The position numbers and the translations under genes were made by a program. From Rugamonas rivuli (lineage in GTDB: Bacteria > Pseudomonadota > Gammaproteobacteria > Burkholderiales > Burkholderiaceae_D): a DNA stretch of 64,000 bases. Where the stretch lies: contig NZ_WHUF01000009.1 of assembly GCF_009380165.1 (NCBI RefSeq), positions 1-64,000 on the forward strand, in the 5' to 3' direction. A model generated the notes under the pieces. The model searched no databases and was not told the DNA's origin. It was given only the letters and a program-made list of their open reading frames with translations. Positions 1-7,935 of the stretch are shown one piece after another; position 1 is the stretch's first letter; each line of letters begins with the position of its first letter.

Positions 1-1
1 G

Positions 2-832
2 GCGGCGCAGGAGCATGTGCGGCTGGCGCAGCAGGCCGCCGAGCTGGCCCAGCGCGCGGCCGGCGCCACCGCGCGCCGCGTGGTGGCCGGCAAGGTGTCG
101 CCGGTGGAGGAGACGCGCGCGAAGGTGGCCGCGTCGACCGTGCAGCTGGACCTGGTGCGGGCGCGCAGCGCGCTGGCCGGCGCGCGCCAGCGGCTGGCCG
201 TCATGTGGGGCAATCCGGCGCCGCGCTTCGAGCGCGTGGACGGCGCCATCGAGGCGCTGTCGCAGCTGCCGGAACTGCCGCCGGCCGCCGTGCTGCGCGG
301 CCGCTTGCAGCAATCCCCGGCGCTGGCGCTGGCGCGCGCGGAACTGGCGCGGCACCAGGCGCTGGCGCAGCTGGAGCTGGGCAAGCGCACGCCGGATGTC
401 ACCTTCAATATCGGCGGCAAGCGCTCGGAGGAGCTGGGGCGCACGCAGGCGGTGTTCGGCCTGTCGCTGCCCCTGCCGCTGTTCGACCGCAACCAGGGCG
501 GCGTGCTGGAATCGGCGCGCCGCGTCGACAAGGCGCGCGACGAGCTGACGGCCGCCACGCTGCGGCTGGAGTCCGACCTGGCCCAGGCCGGCGCCGACTT
601 CGAGCTGGCGCGCCAGCAGGCGCTCTCCCTGCGCGTGGACATCCTGCCCGGCGCGCAAAGCGCCTACGACGCCGCCAGCACCGGCTTCGATTACGGCAAG
701 TTCGGCTTCCTCGACGTGCTCGACGCCCAGCGCACCTTGCTGCAGGCCCAAACCCTCTACCTGAACGCCCTGGCGGACGCGCACCGCGCGCAGGCCGCCA
801 TCGACCGCATACTCGGAGCTACGCATGAATAA
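2..832 (+). CDS. czcC: TolC-family outer-membrane efflux protein, CzcC-like (5' end outside window)
   Basis: The reading frame is open from the window edge, so the N-terminus and signal peptide lie upstream; 276 residues are visible. The protein is rich in long Ala/Leu/Arg/Gln helices, as in the periplasmic helical barrel of TolC-type proteins. It has the family-typical ending, where a Gly-Lys-Phe-Gly-Phe-Leu-Asp-Val-Leu-Asp-Ala-Gln-Arg stretch precedes the last helix. In heavy-metal RND systems this trimer forms the outer-membrane exit duct. Its stop overlaps the start of the adaptor gene (ATGAATAA), so the two are translationally coupled. The specific name CzcC rests on the operon context. 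A start could be drawn at the GTG at 17, but the frame continues beyond it. Confidence 0.88.
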   Translation, partial: AAQEHVRLAQQAAELAQRAAGATARRVVAGKVSPVEETRAKVAASTVQLDLVRARSALAGARQRLAVMWGNPAPRFERVDGAIEALSQLPELPPAAVLRGRLQQSPALALARAELARHQALAQLELGKRTPDVTFNIGGKRSEELGRTQAVFGLSLPLPLFDRNQGGVLESARRVDKARDELTAATLRLESDLAQAGADFELARQQALSLRVDILPGAQSAYDAASTGFDYGKFGFLDVLDAQRTLLQAQTLYLNALADAHRAQAAIDRILGATHE

Positions 833-2018
833 GCAACAGAAAATCATCATCGCCGTCATGGCGCTCATCGGATTGCTGCTGGCGGCGTGGATGCTGCTGC
901 CCAAGCGCGCGGCCGCTCCCGCTTCGGCGCCGGCCGCGGCGGAGGCGGAACACGGCGAACACCGCGAGGCGCAGCCGGAACAAGTCACGCTGGACGACGC
1001 CCAGATCAAGGCCGCCGGCGTGACGCTGGCCCTGGCCGCGCCGGCCGACATCGGCGTCGCCATCGCGCTGCCGGGCGAGATCCGCTTCAACGAAGACCGC
1101 ACCGCCCACGTCGTGCCCAAGCTGGCCGGCGTCGTCACCAGCGTGCTGGCGGAGCTGGGGCAGAACGTCAAGCAGGGACAGGTGCTGGCGGTGATCGCCA
1201 GCAGCGGCCTGTCCGAGCAGCGCAGCGAGCTGCTGTCGGCCGAGCGCCGGCTGGCGCTGGCCAGCACCACCTACGAGCGTGAGCACCGGCTATGGCAGGA
1301 CAAGATCTCCGCCGAACAGGACTACCTGCAAGCCAGGCAAGCCCTGAGCGAAGCCGAGATCGCGGTGCGCAACGCGCGCCAGAAGCTCAGCGCGATCGGC
1401 GCGGGCGTGGGCGCGGCATCGGCGGCGGGCGCGCAGCTCAACCGCCTGGAACTGCGGGCGCCGTTCGACGGCGTGGTGATGGAGAAGCACTTGGCGCTGG
1501 GCGAGGCGGTCAAGGAAGATGCCGCCGTGTTCACCATCTCCGACCTGTCCAACGTCTGGGCTGAAATCGCCGTGCCGCCCAAGGACCTGGCGCTGGTGCG
1601 CGTGGGCGAGACGGTGGTGGTCAAGGCCTCCGCCTTCGACGCCCAGGCCAGCGGCAAGATCACCTACGTCGGCTCGCTGCTCGGCGAGCAGACCCGCACC
1701 GCCAAGGCCCGCGTGGCGCTGGCCAACCCGGACCGCGCCTGGCGCCCCGGCCTGTTCGTCAGCGTCGACGTGCTGTCCGGCCGCGCCGCGGCGGCGGTGG
1801 CGGTGGCGGCCGACGCCATCCAGACGGTGGACGACAAGCCGGTGGTGTTCGTCAGGGTGGCGGGCGGCTTCCGCGCCCAGCCGGTGGTGGCCGGCCGCAG
1901 CGACGGCCGCCTGACCGAGATCGTCAAGGGCCTGCAGGCCGGCGCGCAGTACGCGGCCGCCGGCAGCTTCGTGCTCAAGGCGGAACTGGGCAAGGACGGC
2001 GCCGAGCATGCGCACTGA
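825..2018 (+). CDS. czcB: Heavy-metal RND efflux periplasmic adaptor subunit, CzcB-like
   Basis: This is a membrane-fusion protein of 397 residues that links the inner-membrane RND pump to the outer-membrane duct. The first about 25 residues are a hydrophobic signal or anchor. A short His/Glu-rich stretch follows (around residues 42-52, AEHGEHREAQPEQ), typical of metal-binding CzcB N-termini. A biotinyl-lipoyl-like half motif follows (PKLAGVVTSVLAELGQNVKQ), then a coiled-coil hairpin and the second lipoyl half (LRAPFDGVVMEKHLALGEAV). The C-terminus ends in a His-containing tail (GAEHAH). It overlaps czcC by 8 bp and lies 13 bp before the chosen czcA start, so this is one operon. The exact metal substrate cannot be set from this subunit alone. 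Confidence 0.92.
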   Translation: MNKQQKIIIAVMALIGLLLAAWMLLPKRAAAPASAPAAAEAEHGEHREAQPEQVTLDDAQIKAAGVTLALAAPADIGVAIALPGEIRFNEDRTAHVVPKLAGVVTSVLAELGQNVKQGQVLAVIASSGLSEQRSELLSAERRLALASTTYEREHRLWQDKISAEQDYLQARQALSEAEIAVRNARQKLSAIGAGVGAASAAGAQLNRLELRAPFDGVVMEKHLALGEAVKEDAAVFTISDLSNVWAEIAVPPKDLALVRVGETVVVKASAFDAQASGKITYVGSLLGEQTRTAKARVALANPDRAWRPGLFVSVDVLSGRAAAAVAVAADAIQTVDDKPVVFVRVAGGFRAQPVVAGRSDGRLTEIVKGLQAGAQYAAAGSFVLKAELGKDGAEHAH

Positions 2019-2031
2019 GACGGGAGACACC

Positions 2032-5000
2032 ATGTTTGAACGCATCATCCGACAGGCCATCGCCCAGCGCTGGCTGGTGCTGCTGCTGGTGGCCGCCATG
2101 GCCGCCCTCGGCGTGTACAACTACCAGAAGCTGCCGATCGACGCCGTGCCCGACATCACCAATGTGCAGGTGCAGATCAACACCACGGCGCCCGGCTACT
2201 CGCCGCTGGAAACCGAGCAGCGCGTCACCTTCCCGATCGAGACGCTGATGTCCGGCCTGCCCAACCTGGAGCAGACCCGCTCGCTGTCGCGCTACGGGCT
2301 GTCGCAGATCACCGTCATCTTCAAGGACGGCACCGACATCTTCTTCGCCCGCCAGATGGTCAGCGAACGGATACAGGAAGCGCGCGCCCAGCTGCCGGCC
2401 GGCGTCACGCCGGCCATGGGGCCGGTGTCGACCGGCCTGGGCGAAATCTACCTGTGGACGGTGGAGGCCAGGCCGGGCGCGAAGAAGGCCGACGGCACGC
2501 CCTACACGCCGACCGACCTGCGCGAGATCGAGGACTGGATCATCAAGCCACAGCTGCGCAACGTGCCCGGCGTGACCGAGATCAACGCCATCGGCGGCTA
2601 CGCCAAGGAATACCAGGTGGCTCCCAATCCGCAGCGCCTGGCCTCCTACGGCCTGACGCTGCAGGACGTGGTGACGGCGCTCGACCGCAACAACGGCAAC
2701 GCCAGCGCCGGCTACATCGAGAAGCGCGGCGAGCAGCTGCTGGTGCGCGCGCCGGGGCAGGTGCAGTCGCTCGATGACATCCGCAACGTCATCCTCGGCA
2801 ACGTGGACGGCGTGCCGGTGCGGGTGCGCGACGTCGCGGACGTCGGCATCGGCCGCGAGCTGCGCACCGGCGCCGCCACCGAGAATGGCCGCGAGGTGGT
2901 GCTCGGCACGGTGTTTATGCTGATCGGCCAGAACAGCCGCGCGGTGTCGCAGGCGGTCGACCGCAAGATGGTCGACATCAACCGCAGCCTGCCGCCCGGC
3001 GTGCAGGCCGTCACCGTGTACGACCGCACCACGCTGGTCGACAAGGCCATCGCCACCGTCAAGAAGAATTTGCTGGAAGGCGCGGTGCTGGTGATCGTGG
3101 TGCTGTTCCTCTTCCTCGGCAATCTGCGCGCGGCGCTGATCACCGCCATGGTGATCCCGCTGGCGATGCTGTTCACCTTCACCGGCATGGTGACGTACAA
3201 GGTCAGCGCCAATCTGCTCAGCCTGGGCGCGCTGGACTTCGGCATCATCGTCGACGGCGCCGTGGTCATCGTCGAGAACTGCGTGCGACGGCTGGCGCAC
3301 GCGCAGGCCCGCCACGGCCGCGTGCTGACGCGCGCCGAGCGCTACGAGCAAGTGTTTGCCGCCGCGCGCGAAGCCCGCAGGCCGCTGCTGTTCGGGCAGC
3401 TGATCATCATGGTGGTCTACCTGCCGATCTTCGCGCTGACCGGCGTCGAGGGCCGCATGTTCCATCCGATGGCGCTGACGGTGGTGATGGCGCTGGTGGG
3501 CGCGATGCTGTTGTCGGTCACCTTCATTCCGGCCGCCGTGGCGCTGTTCATCGGCGACCATGTGGTGGAGAAGGAGCAGCGCCGCATCGGCCGCTGGTAT
3601 GCGGCGCTGCTGGAGCGCGTGCTGGCGAATACGCCGGTGGTGCTGGCCTTCGCCGGCATCGCGGTGGCGCTGTCGGTGCTGCTGGCCACGCGGCTGGGCA
3701 GCGAGTTCGTGCCCAGCCTGAACGAGGGCGATATCGCCATCCAGGCGCTGCGCATCCCCGGCACCAGCCTGACGCAGTCGGTCGAGATGCAGAAGCAGGT
3801 GGAGCTGGCGTTGACGCGCCAGTTCCCCGAGATCGAACGCATCTTCGCCCGCACCGGCACGGCGGAAATCGCCTCGGATCCGATGCCGCCCAATGTCTCG
3901 GACGGTTACATCATGCTCAAGCCGGAGTCGCAGTGGCCGGCGCCGAAGAAGACCCGCGATGAATTGCGGGCGGCGATCCAGGCGGCGGCCGAGCGTTTGC
4001 CGGGCAATGCCTTCGAGTTCTCGCAACCGATCCAGCTGCGCTTCAACGAGCTGATTTCCGGCGTGCGCAGCGACGTCGCCGTCAAGCTGTTCGGCGACGA
4101 CATGGCGGTATTGAACGAGACGGCGGGGCGCATCGCCGCCGCGCTGGGCAAGGTGGAGGGTGCGGCCGAGGTCAAGATCGAGCAGACCAGCGGCCTGCCG
4201 GTGCTGACCGTGGAGATCGACCGCGCCAAGACCGCGCGCTACGGCCTGAATGTGGGCGATGTGCAGGAGACCATCGCCACCGCCATCGGCGGCAGGGAGG
4301 CCGGCACCATGTTCGAAGGCGACCGCCGCTTCGGCATCGTGGTGCGCCTGCCCGATGCGCTGCGCAGCGACCTCGATGTGATGCGGCGGCTGCCGGTGCC
4401 GCTGCCGCGCGCGGGCGGCGGCGCGGCCAACTTCATTCCGCTGGGCGAGGTGGCGACCTTCAGCATCGCGCCGGGGCCCAACCAGATCAGCCGCGAGAAC
4501 GGCAAGCGGCGGGTGGTGGTCAGCGCCAATGTGCGCGGGCGCGACATCGGCTCCTTCGTGGCGGAAGCGGAGCAGCGCCTGCGGCAGGTGGCGATACCCG
4601 CCGGCTACTGGACCAGCTGGGGCGGGCAGTTCGAGCAGCTGCAGTCGGCCTCGCGGCGCTTGCAGATTGTGGTGCCGGTGGCGCTGCTGCTGGTGATCGT
4701 GCTGCTGTTCGCGATGTTCGGCAATCTGAAGGATGGTCTGCTGGTGTTCAGCGGCATCCCGTTCGCGCTGACCGGCGGCATCGCGGCGCTGGCCTTGCGC
4801 GGCATACCGTTGTCGATCTCGGCGGCGGTGGGTTTCATCGCCCTGTCGGGAGTGGCGGTGTTGAACGGGCTGGTGCTGATCTCCTTCATCCGCAGCTTGC
4901 GCGACGAGGGGCGCACGGTGGAGCAGGCGATACGCGAAGGTTCGCTGGGCCGTCTGCGGCCGGTGCTGATGACGGCCCTGGTGGCGTCGCTGGGCTTCAT

Positions 5001-5172
5001 CCCGATGGCGATCGCCACCGGCACCGGCGCCGAAGTCCAGCGCCCGCTGGCGACGGTGGTCATCGGCGGCATCCTGTCGTCCACCGCGCTGACGCTGCTG
5101 GTGCTGCCGCTGCTGTACCGGCTGGTGTATGCGGGCAGGGGAGCGGCGGCCGGCGCGGCAATTTCGGAATAG
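2032..5172 (+). CDS. czcA: Heavy-metal RND efflux pump, CzcA family (HME-RND)
   Basis: This proton-driven inner-membrane pump exports divalent metal ions and has 1046 residues. I chose the ATG at 2032 over an upstream in-frame ATG at 2008. It gives the family N-terminus MFERIIRQAIAQRW, and a GGGAG ribosome site sits about 5 bases upstream. With this start the transmembrane-4 motif DFGIIVDGAVVIVEN puts Asp402, Asp408 and Glu415 where the proton-relay residues of the well-studied CzcA lie. That motif is the Zn/Co/Cd (HME1-like) type rather than the Cu/Ag CusA type. Two large periplasmic loops and the usual tandem-duplicated transmembrane halves are visible. No regulator or CzcD-like gene follows. 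Confidence 0.95.
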   Translation: MFERIIRQAIAQRWLVLLLVAAMAALGVYNYQKLPIDAVPDITNVQVQINTTAPGYSPLETEQRVTFPIETLMSGLPNLEQTRSLSRYGLSQITVIFKDGTDIFFARQMVSERIQEARAQLPAGVTPAMGPVSTGLGEIYLWTVEARPGAKKADGTPYTPTDLREIEDWIIKPQLRNVPGVTEINAIGGYAKEYQVAPNPQRLASYGLTLQDVVTALDRNNGNASAGYIEKRGEQLLVRAPGQVQSLDDIRNVILGNVDGVPVRVRDVADVGIGRELRTGAATENGREVVLGTVFMLIGQNSRAVSQAVDRKMVDINRSLPPGVQAVTVYDRTTLVDKAIATVKKNLLEGAVLVIVVLFLFLGNLRAALITAMVIPLAMLFTFTGMVTYKVSANLLSLGALDFGIIVDGAVVIVENCVRRLAHAQARHGRVLTRAERYEQVFAAAREARRPLLFGQLIIMVVYLPIFALTGVEGRMFHPMALTVVMALVGAMLLSVTFIPAAVALFIGDHVVEKEQRRIGRWYAALLERVLANTPVVLAFAGIAVALSVLLATRLGSEFVPSLNEGDIAIQALRIPGTSLTQSVEMQKQVELALTRQFPEIERIFARTGTAEIASDPMPPNVSDGYIMLKPESQWPAPKKTRDELRAAIQAAAERLPGNAFEFSQPIQLRFNELISGVRSDVAVKLFGDDMAVLNETAGRIAAALGKVEGAAEVKIEQTSGLPVLTVEIDRAKTARYGLNVGDVQETIATAIGGREAGTMFEGDRRFGIVVRLPDALRSDLDVMRRLPVPLPRAGGGAANFIPLGEVATFSIAPGPNQISRENGKRRVVVSANVRGRDIGSFVAEAEQRLRQVAIPAGYWTSWGGQFEQLQSASRRLQIVVPVALLLVIVLLFAMFGNLKDGLLVFSGIPFALTGGIAALALRGIPLSISAAVGFIALSGVAVLNGLVLISFIRSLRDEGRTVEQAIREGSLGRLRPVLMTALVASLGFIPMAIATGTGAEVQRPLATVVIGGILSSTALTLLVLPLLYRLVYAGRGAAAGAAISE

Positions 5173-5258
5173 TCCCGGCAACTCCCGAACAGCGGGGAAG
5201 GCCGGCCTGCGTGAGAATTCCCACGCAGCGCTAACTTTTCCCCACTTCAGGAGCAGGC

Positions 5259-5822
5259 ATGGAACAGAACACCCGATTGAACGCCGGCGGCCTGGTCATG
5301 CTGCGCAGTGGTCCGCCGCGTTTGCAATGCTGTCACAACGGCGCCGCCGTCGGCTGCTTCCGCGAGGCCGGGCGGCGCGGCAACCATCTGTCGTTGCGCG
5401 CCTATCCGACCCTGGCCGGCGCGCGCATGGCGCAGGCCAGGGCGCCGGCCGGCGAGCGCACGATGCTGTTGCGGGCGCCGAGCCGCCTGCACGACTTACC
5501 CCGGCAGCCGCCGGTCGATCCGCTGCGCGAACCGCGCAGCCAGCGCGGCGTGGTGCTGGTCCATCTGTTGCACGGCGCCCGCTTCGAGCACGTCGACGAT
5601 CTGGTGGGGCGCTATCGCGGCGCCGGCGTGGTGGAGGCGGGCTTGCTGGAGGCGGTCGATACGGCTTGCGTGGCCTGGGTCGGCATCGTGCAGGACATGC
5701 AGGCGCTGGCCGCCCTGCATCCGGCCCTGTGCGCGACCGAGGCCGCGCTGGACGCGCACGCGGAGCTGCTGCTGCTGGAGCCGTGCGCCGCATCGCGCTT
5801 GCGCTGGATCGGGGCCAGGTAA
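5259..5822 (+). CDS. Hypothetical protein, 187 aa
   Basis: I do not recognise this protein. An AGGAG ribosome site at 5249-5253 precedes the ATG by 5 bases, and the gene ends 41 bp before the AraC-family gene, so the pair may be co-transcribed. The protein is Arg/Ala/Leu-rich. It has a pair of Cys residues near residue 24 (LQCCHNG), no signal peptide and no transmembrane segment. The C-terminal half looks helical. A competing longer frame overlaps it, but that frame lacks a good start in this stretch. The protein may be a small partner of the downstream regulator; no function can be assigned. Confidence 0.55.
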   Translation: MEQNTRLNAGGLVMLRSGPPRLQCCHNGAAVGCFREAGRRGNHLSLRAYPTLAGARMAQARAPAGERTMLLRAPSRLHDLPRQPPVDPLREPRSQRGVVLVHLLHGARFEHVDDLVGRYRGAGVVEAGLLEAVDTACVAWVGIVQDMQALAALHPALCATEAALDAHAELLLLEPCAASRLRWIGAR

Positions 5823-5863
5823 TGCTATCCTTACGCGGTCATTGCAAATGGAGATACCCGGCC

Positions 5864-6745
5864 ATGCTGGACCGCAGCGCCATGCAGGAAATGAACCGCG
5901 TGCTCGACGTCGCGCCGCGCATGCGCCCCGACGTCTGCGGCAGCGGCGCCTGCATCACCGAGCGCTGGGCGCACAACGGCTTCACGTCCCATGTCGAACC
6001 GATGGCGGACCATGTGGTCATGACTTATTACGGTGCGCCGCAAAGGCTGGAATGGCGCGACGGCGGCCGCTATCAGCAAGGCGTCACGCGGCAGAAGTCG
6101 ATCACGCTGATCCCCAGCGGACACGAGGCCGCCTGGATGATCGCCGGCGCCATCGAGGTCTCGCATGTGTATTTTTCGGACGCGCGCCTGCAAGCCTGCG
6201 CCGACGCGACCGGCCATCGCGGCCCCGCCGTGCAGCTGCTGGACCGGGTGGCGCTGCCCGATCCCACCGCCAGCGCCCTGCTGGAGATCCTGGCCTCCGA
6301 GGCCTGCCGCGACGACGCCGGCAACGGCCTGTTCGTCGAGCAGGCGGTCGACCTGCTGTGCATGCAGCTGGTGCGCGGCCACTCCAGCACCTGCCGGCCC
6401 GAAGGCGAGGTCGCCAAAGGCTGTCTGGCGAACTGGCAGGTCCGCCGCGTGACGGAATATCTGCAGGAGCGGCTCGATGAAGATGTGCGGCTGGATGATC
6501 TGGCGAAGCTGGCCGGCTTGTCCCGCTTCTACTTCTGCGCCGCCTTCCGCCGCAGCACCGGCCTGACGCCGCACCAGTGGCTGGTGACTCAGCGCATGGC
6601 GCGCGCCCGCGCCTTGATGGCCGATCCGTCGATCCCGCTGACCCAGGTGGCGCTGGCCGTCGGCTACCAAACCCCGTCCGCCTTCGCCGCCGCCTTCCGG
6701 CGTGCCGAGGGCATGAGTCCCACCGAATATCGCCTGCGCTGCTGA
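5864..6745 (+). CDS. AraC-family transcriptional regulator
   Basis: The protein has 293 residues. The C-terminal ~100 residues hold the double helix-turn-helix of the AraC/XylS family. The first helix pair is around LDDLAKLAGLSRFYFCAAFR and the second around PLTQVALAVGYQTPSAFAAAF, followed by the family's closing FRRAEGMSPTEYR. The N-terminal domain looks like a cupin-type sensor and is not specific enough to name a ligand. The ATG at 5864 has GGAG at 5850-5853. Further ATGs at 5882 and 5891 are alternatives, and the frame is open far upstream, so the start is the least certain point. Neighbouring genes give no clear target. Confidence 0.88.
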   Translation: MLDRSAMQEMNRVLDVAPRMRPDVCGSGACITERWAHNGFTSHVEPMADHVVMTYYGAPQRLEWRDGGRYQQGVTRQKSITLIPSGHEAAWMIAGAIEVSHVYFSDARLQACADATGHRGPAVQLLDRVALPDPTASALLEILASEACRDDAGNGLFVEQAVDLLCMQLVRGHSSTCRPEGEVAKGCLANWQVRRVTEYLQERLDEDVRLDDLAKLAGLSRFYFCAAFRRSTGLTPHQWLVTQRMARARALMADPSIPLTQVALAVGYQTPSAFAAAFRRAEGMSPTEYRLRC

Positions 6746-6763
6746 TACCGTCTTCGCGGTTTT

Positions 6764-6859
6764 TTACCCCGGCGTCAGGATCATTTCCTGCCGCTCGCGC
6801 CGCATGCTGTAGCGGTCGAGGAAATTGCTGCCCAGCAGGCTGATGTCGGCGGCGCAATC
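6764..6859 (-). pseudogene. C-terminal remnant of a retropepsin-like aspartic protease
   Basis: On the minus strand this piece reads as about 30 residues ending DISLLGSNFLDRYSMRRERQ and six to eight more before a TAA stop. That is the usual ending of bacterial retropepsin-like proteases: a Leu-Leu-Gly-x-x-Phe-Leu motif followed by a basic strand. Reading upstream, the frame hits a stop almost at once, where the GC-rich coding sequence gives way to the AT-rich island. I therefore take it as the surviving 3' end of a gene whose body was lost or replaced. It is too short to be sure. Confidence 0.5.
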
Positions 6860-7138
6860 TTGGATTTACTTAATTGCCGCAGAGCATATCATTTCAACGC
6901 GGGCTCAAAATGCGCCCATTCTCACGCTATGTATGGGGTGCCAGATTTTTCAGGGGCTCTAAAAGCTCTAAACGCTCTAAATCACTAGAAATGAAGCCCG
7001 GCGTAGAAAAAATAGAGGAATTAGCGTCTGCCGCGCTGAATTTTAGATTTTTTAGAGCCGAAATTAGAAAAATTAGCGCGAAATCTAGTGAATTAGAGCG
7101 ATCTATACGATTTAGAGCTTTTAGAGTGGGAGAAAAAA
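6860..7138. repeat. AT-rich island with iterated GCTCTAAA / TTTAGAGC octamers in inverted arrangement
   Basis: This stretch is much richer in A and T than anything around it until 18.2 kb. Three GCTCTAAA octamers with exact 9-bp spacing lie at 6956-6963, 6965-6972 and 6974-6981. The complement TTTAGAGC occurs at 7051-7058 and 7111-7118, with shorter forms at 7093-7099 (TTAGAGC) and 7120-7126 (TTTAGAG). The last two copies, at 7111 and 7120, repeat the 9-bp spacing in inverted orientation. The right-hand cluster ends just before the ribosome site of the gene at 7139. It could be an operator array, the ends of a small mobile or non-coding element, or the upstream part of a horizontally acquired small gene. 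Confidence 0.55.
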
Positions 7139-7444
7139 ATGAGCCACCCCATAGCCCTCCACCTGCCGGACGATGTATTCCACGCCCTGACGGAGCACAC
7201 CGGCGAAGGCTATCAATGGAAGCAGCTTTTCCTGCCCAGCGGCACCGAACTGCGCGCCACCTTCGGCGGCAGAAGCAGCTACGCTAAAGTACAAGACGAA
7301 GCCATCTTCTGCGACGGAAAGCCGACCACGCCGTCGCGGCTGGCCAATGCCCGCGGCTGCGGCACGCGCAATGCCTGGCACAACGTCTGGCTGAAATTTC
7401 CCGGCGATGCGACATGGAAGCTGGCGCGCCGATGCCGGCCGTAG
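7139..7444 (+). CDS. Small protein resembling RAMA/DUF4357-type domains, 101 aa
   Basis: GGGAGA at 7128-7133 stands 5 bases before the ATG. The protein has the order found in RAMA/DUF4357-like domains: a Gly-Thr-x-Leu-Arg strand (SGTELRATFGG), then a strand ending in a Cys-Asp-Gly-Lys turn (IFCDGKPTTPSRLAN), then an Asn-Ala-Trp followed by Trp (RNAWHNVWLKF). Such domains occur alone or attached to restriction-modification and nuclease proteins, and their role is poorly known. The match is from memory of the motif pattern only. It sits directly behind the AT-rich repeat island, which may control it or have travelled with it. Confidence 0.6.
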   Translation: MSHPIALHLPDDVFHALTEHTGEGYQWKQLFLPSGTELRATFGGRSSYAKVQDEAIFCDGKPTTPSRLANARGCGTRNAWHNVWLKFPGDATWKLARRCRP

Positions 7445-7529
7445 AGAATTTTTGAGCGCGTGTCGATTTCCTGTGGCATCGTTCGTCGTCAGGATGGAGT
7501 CCCCATTAATTTTTTAACGAGGCGATGTC

Positions 7530-7928
7530 ATGAACAAACAAATCATCTTCAGCTTGCCGGTCAAAAACCTGGACAAATCCAAGGCCTTTTTTGCCGCGCT
7601 CGGTTTCAGCTTCAACGCCCAATACAGCGGCGAGAACGCGGCATACATGAACATCGTGGACGGCCATATCCACGCCATGCTGATGACCGAGGCTTTCTTC
7701 GCCTCCTTCATCGACAAGCCCGTGATCCGGGCGACCGAGGGCAACGAGGTGATCATCTGCCTGAGCTGCGAGAGCCGGGCAGAACTGGACAGCCTGATCG
7801 CCAAGGCCAGCGCCGCCGGCGCGCGCATCCCGCACCCGCCCGAAGACCACGGCTTCATGTACGACCAGGGCTTCGAAGACCTCGATGGCCATCTGTGGAA
7901 CCTGGTCTGGACGGAAGCGCAGGCCTGA
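7530..7928 (+). CDS. VOC / glyoxalase-family protein
   Basis: The protein has 132 residues, the size of a single vicinal-oxygen-chelate domain. It begins with the family's first strand and helix (IFSLPVKNLDKSKAFFAALG) and has the second beta-alpha-beta repeat ending in FEDLDGHLWNLVW. That motif carries the Asp-x-Asp-Gly-His turn before the metal-site strand. Such proteins include lactoylglutathione lyase relatives and fosfomycin or bleomycin resistance proteins; the substrate cannot be told. GAGGCG at 7519-7524 supports the ATG at 7530. The gene converges on the phosphoesterase gene with only 7 bp between them and no visible terminator. Confidence 0.88.
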   Translation: MNKQIIFSLPVKNLDKSKAFFAALGFSFNAQYSGENAAYMNIVDGHIHAMLMTEAFFASFIDKPVIRATEGNEVIICLSCESRAELDSLIAKASAAGARIPHPPEDHGFMYDQGFEDLDGHLWNLVWTEAQA

Positions 7929-7935
7929 CCAGCGC

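Noticed and set aside
1975..5181. Minus-strand open frame of 1068 codons over czcA
   Set aside because: His/Gln/Arg-rich translation typical of an antisense shadow of a GC-rich gene; czcA has exact family landmarks.
5129..6745. 538-codon reading of the AraC gene including 5129-5863
   Set aside because: The upstream part is Arg/Ala low-complexity and overlaps the better supported hypothetical gene at 5259; the ATG at 5864 has a ribosome site.
6874..7287. 137-codon frame through the AT-rich island
   Set aside because: Basic low-complexity reading of the TCTAAA repeats, overlapping the gene at 7139 in another frame, and no ribosome site.
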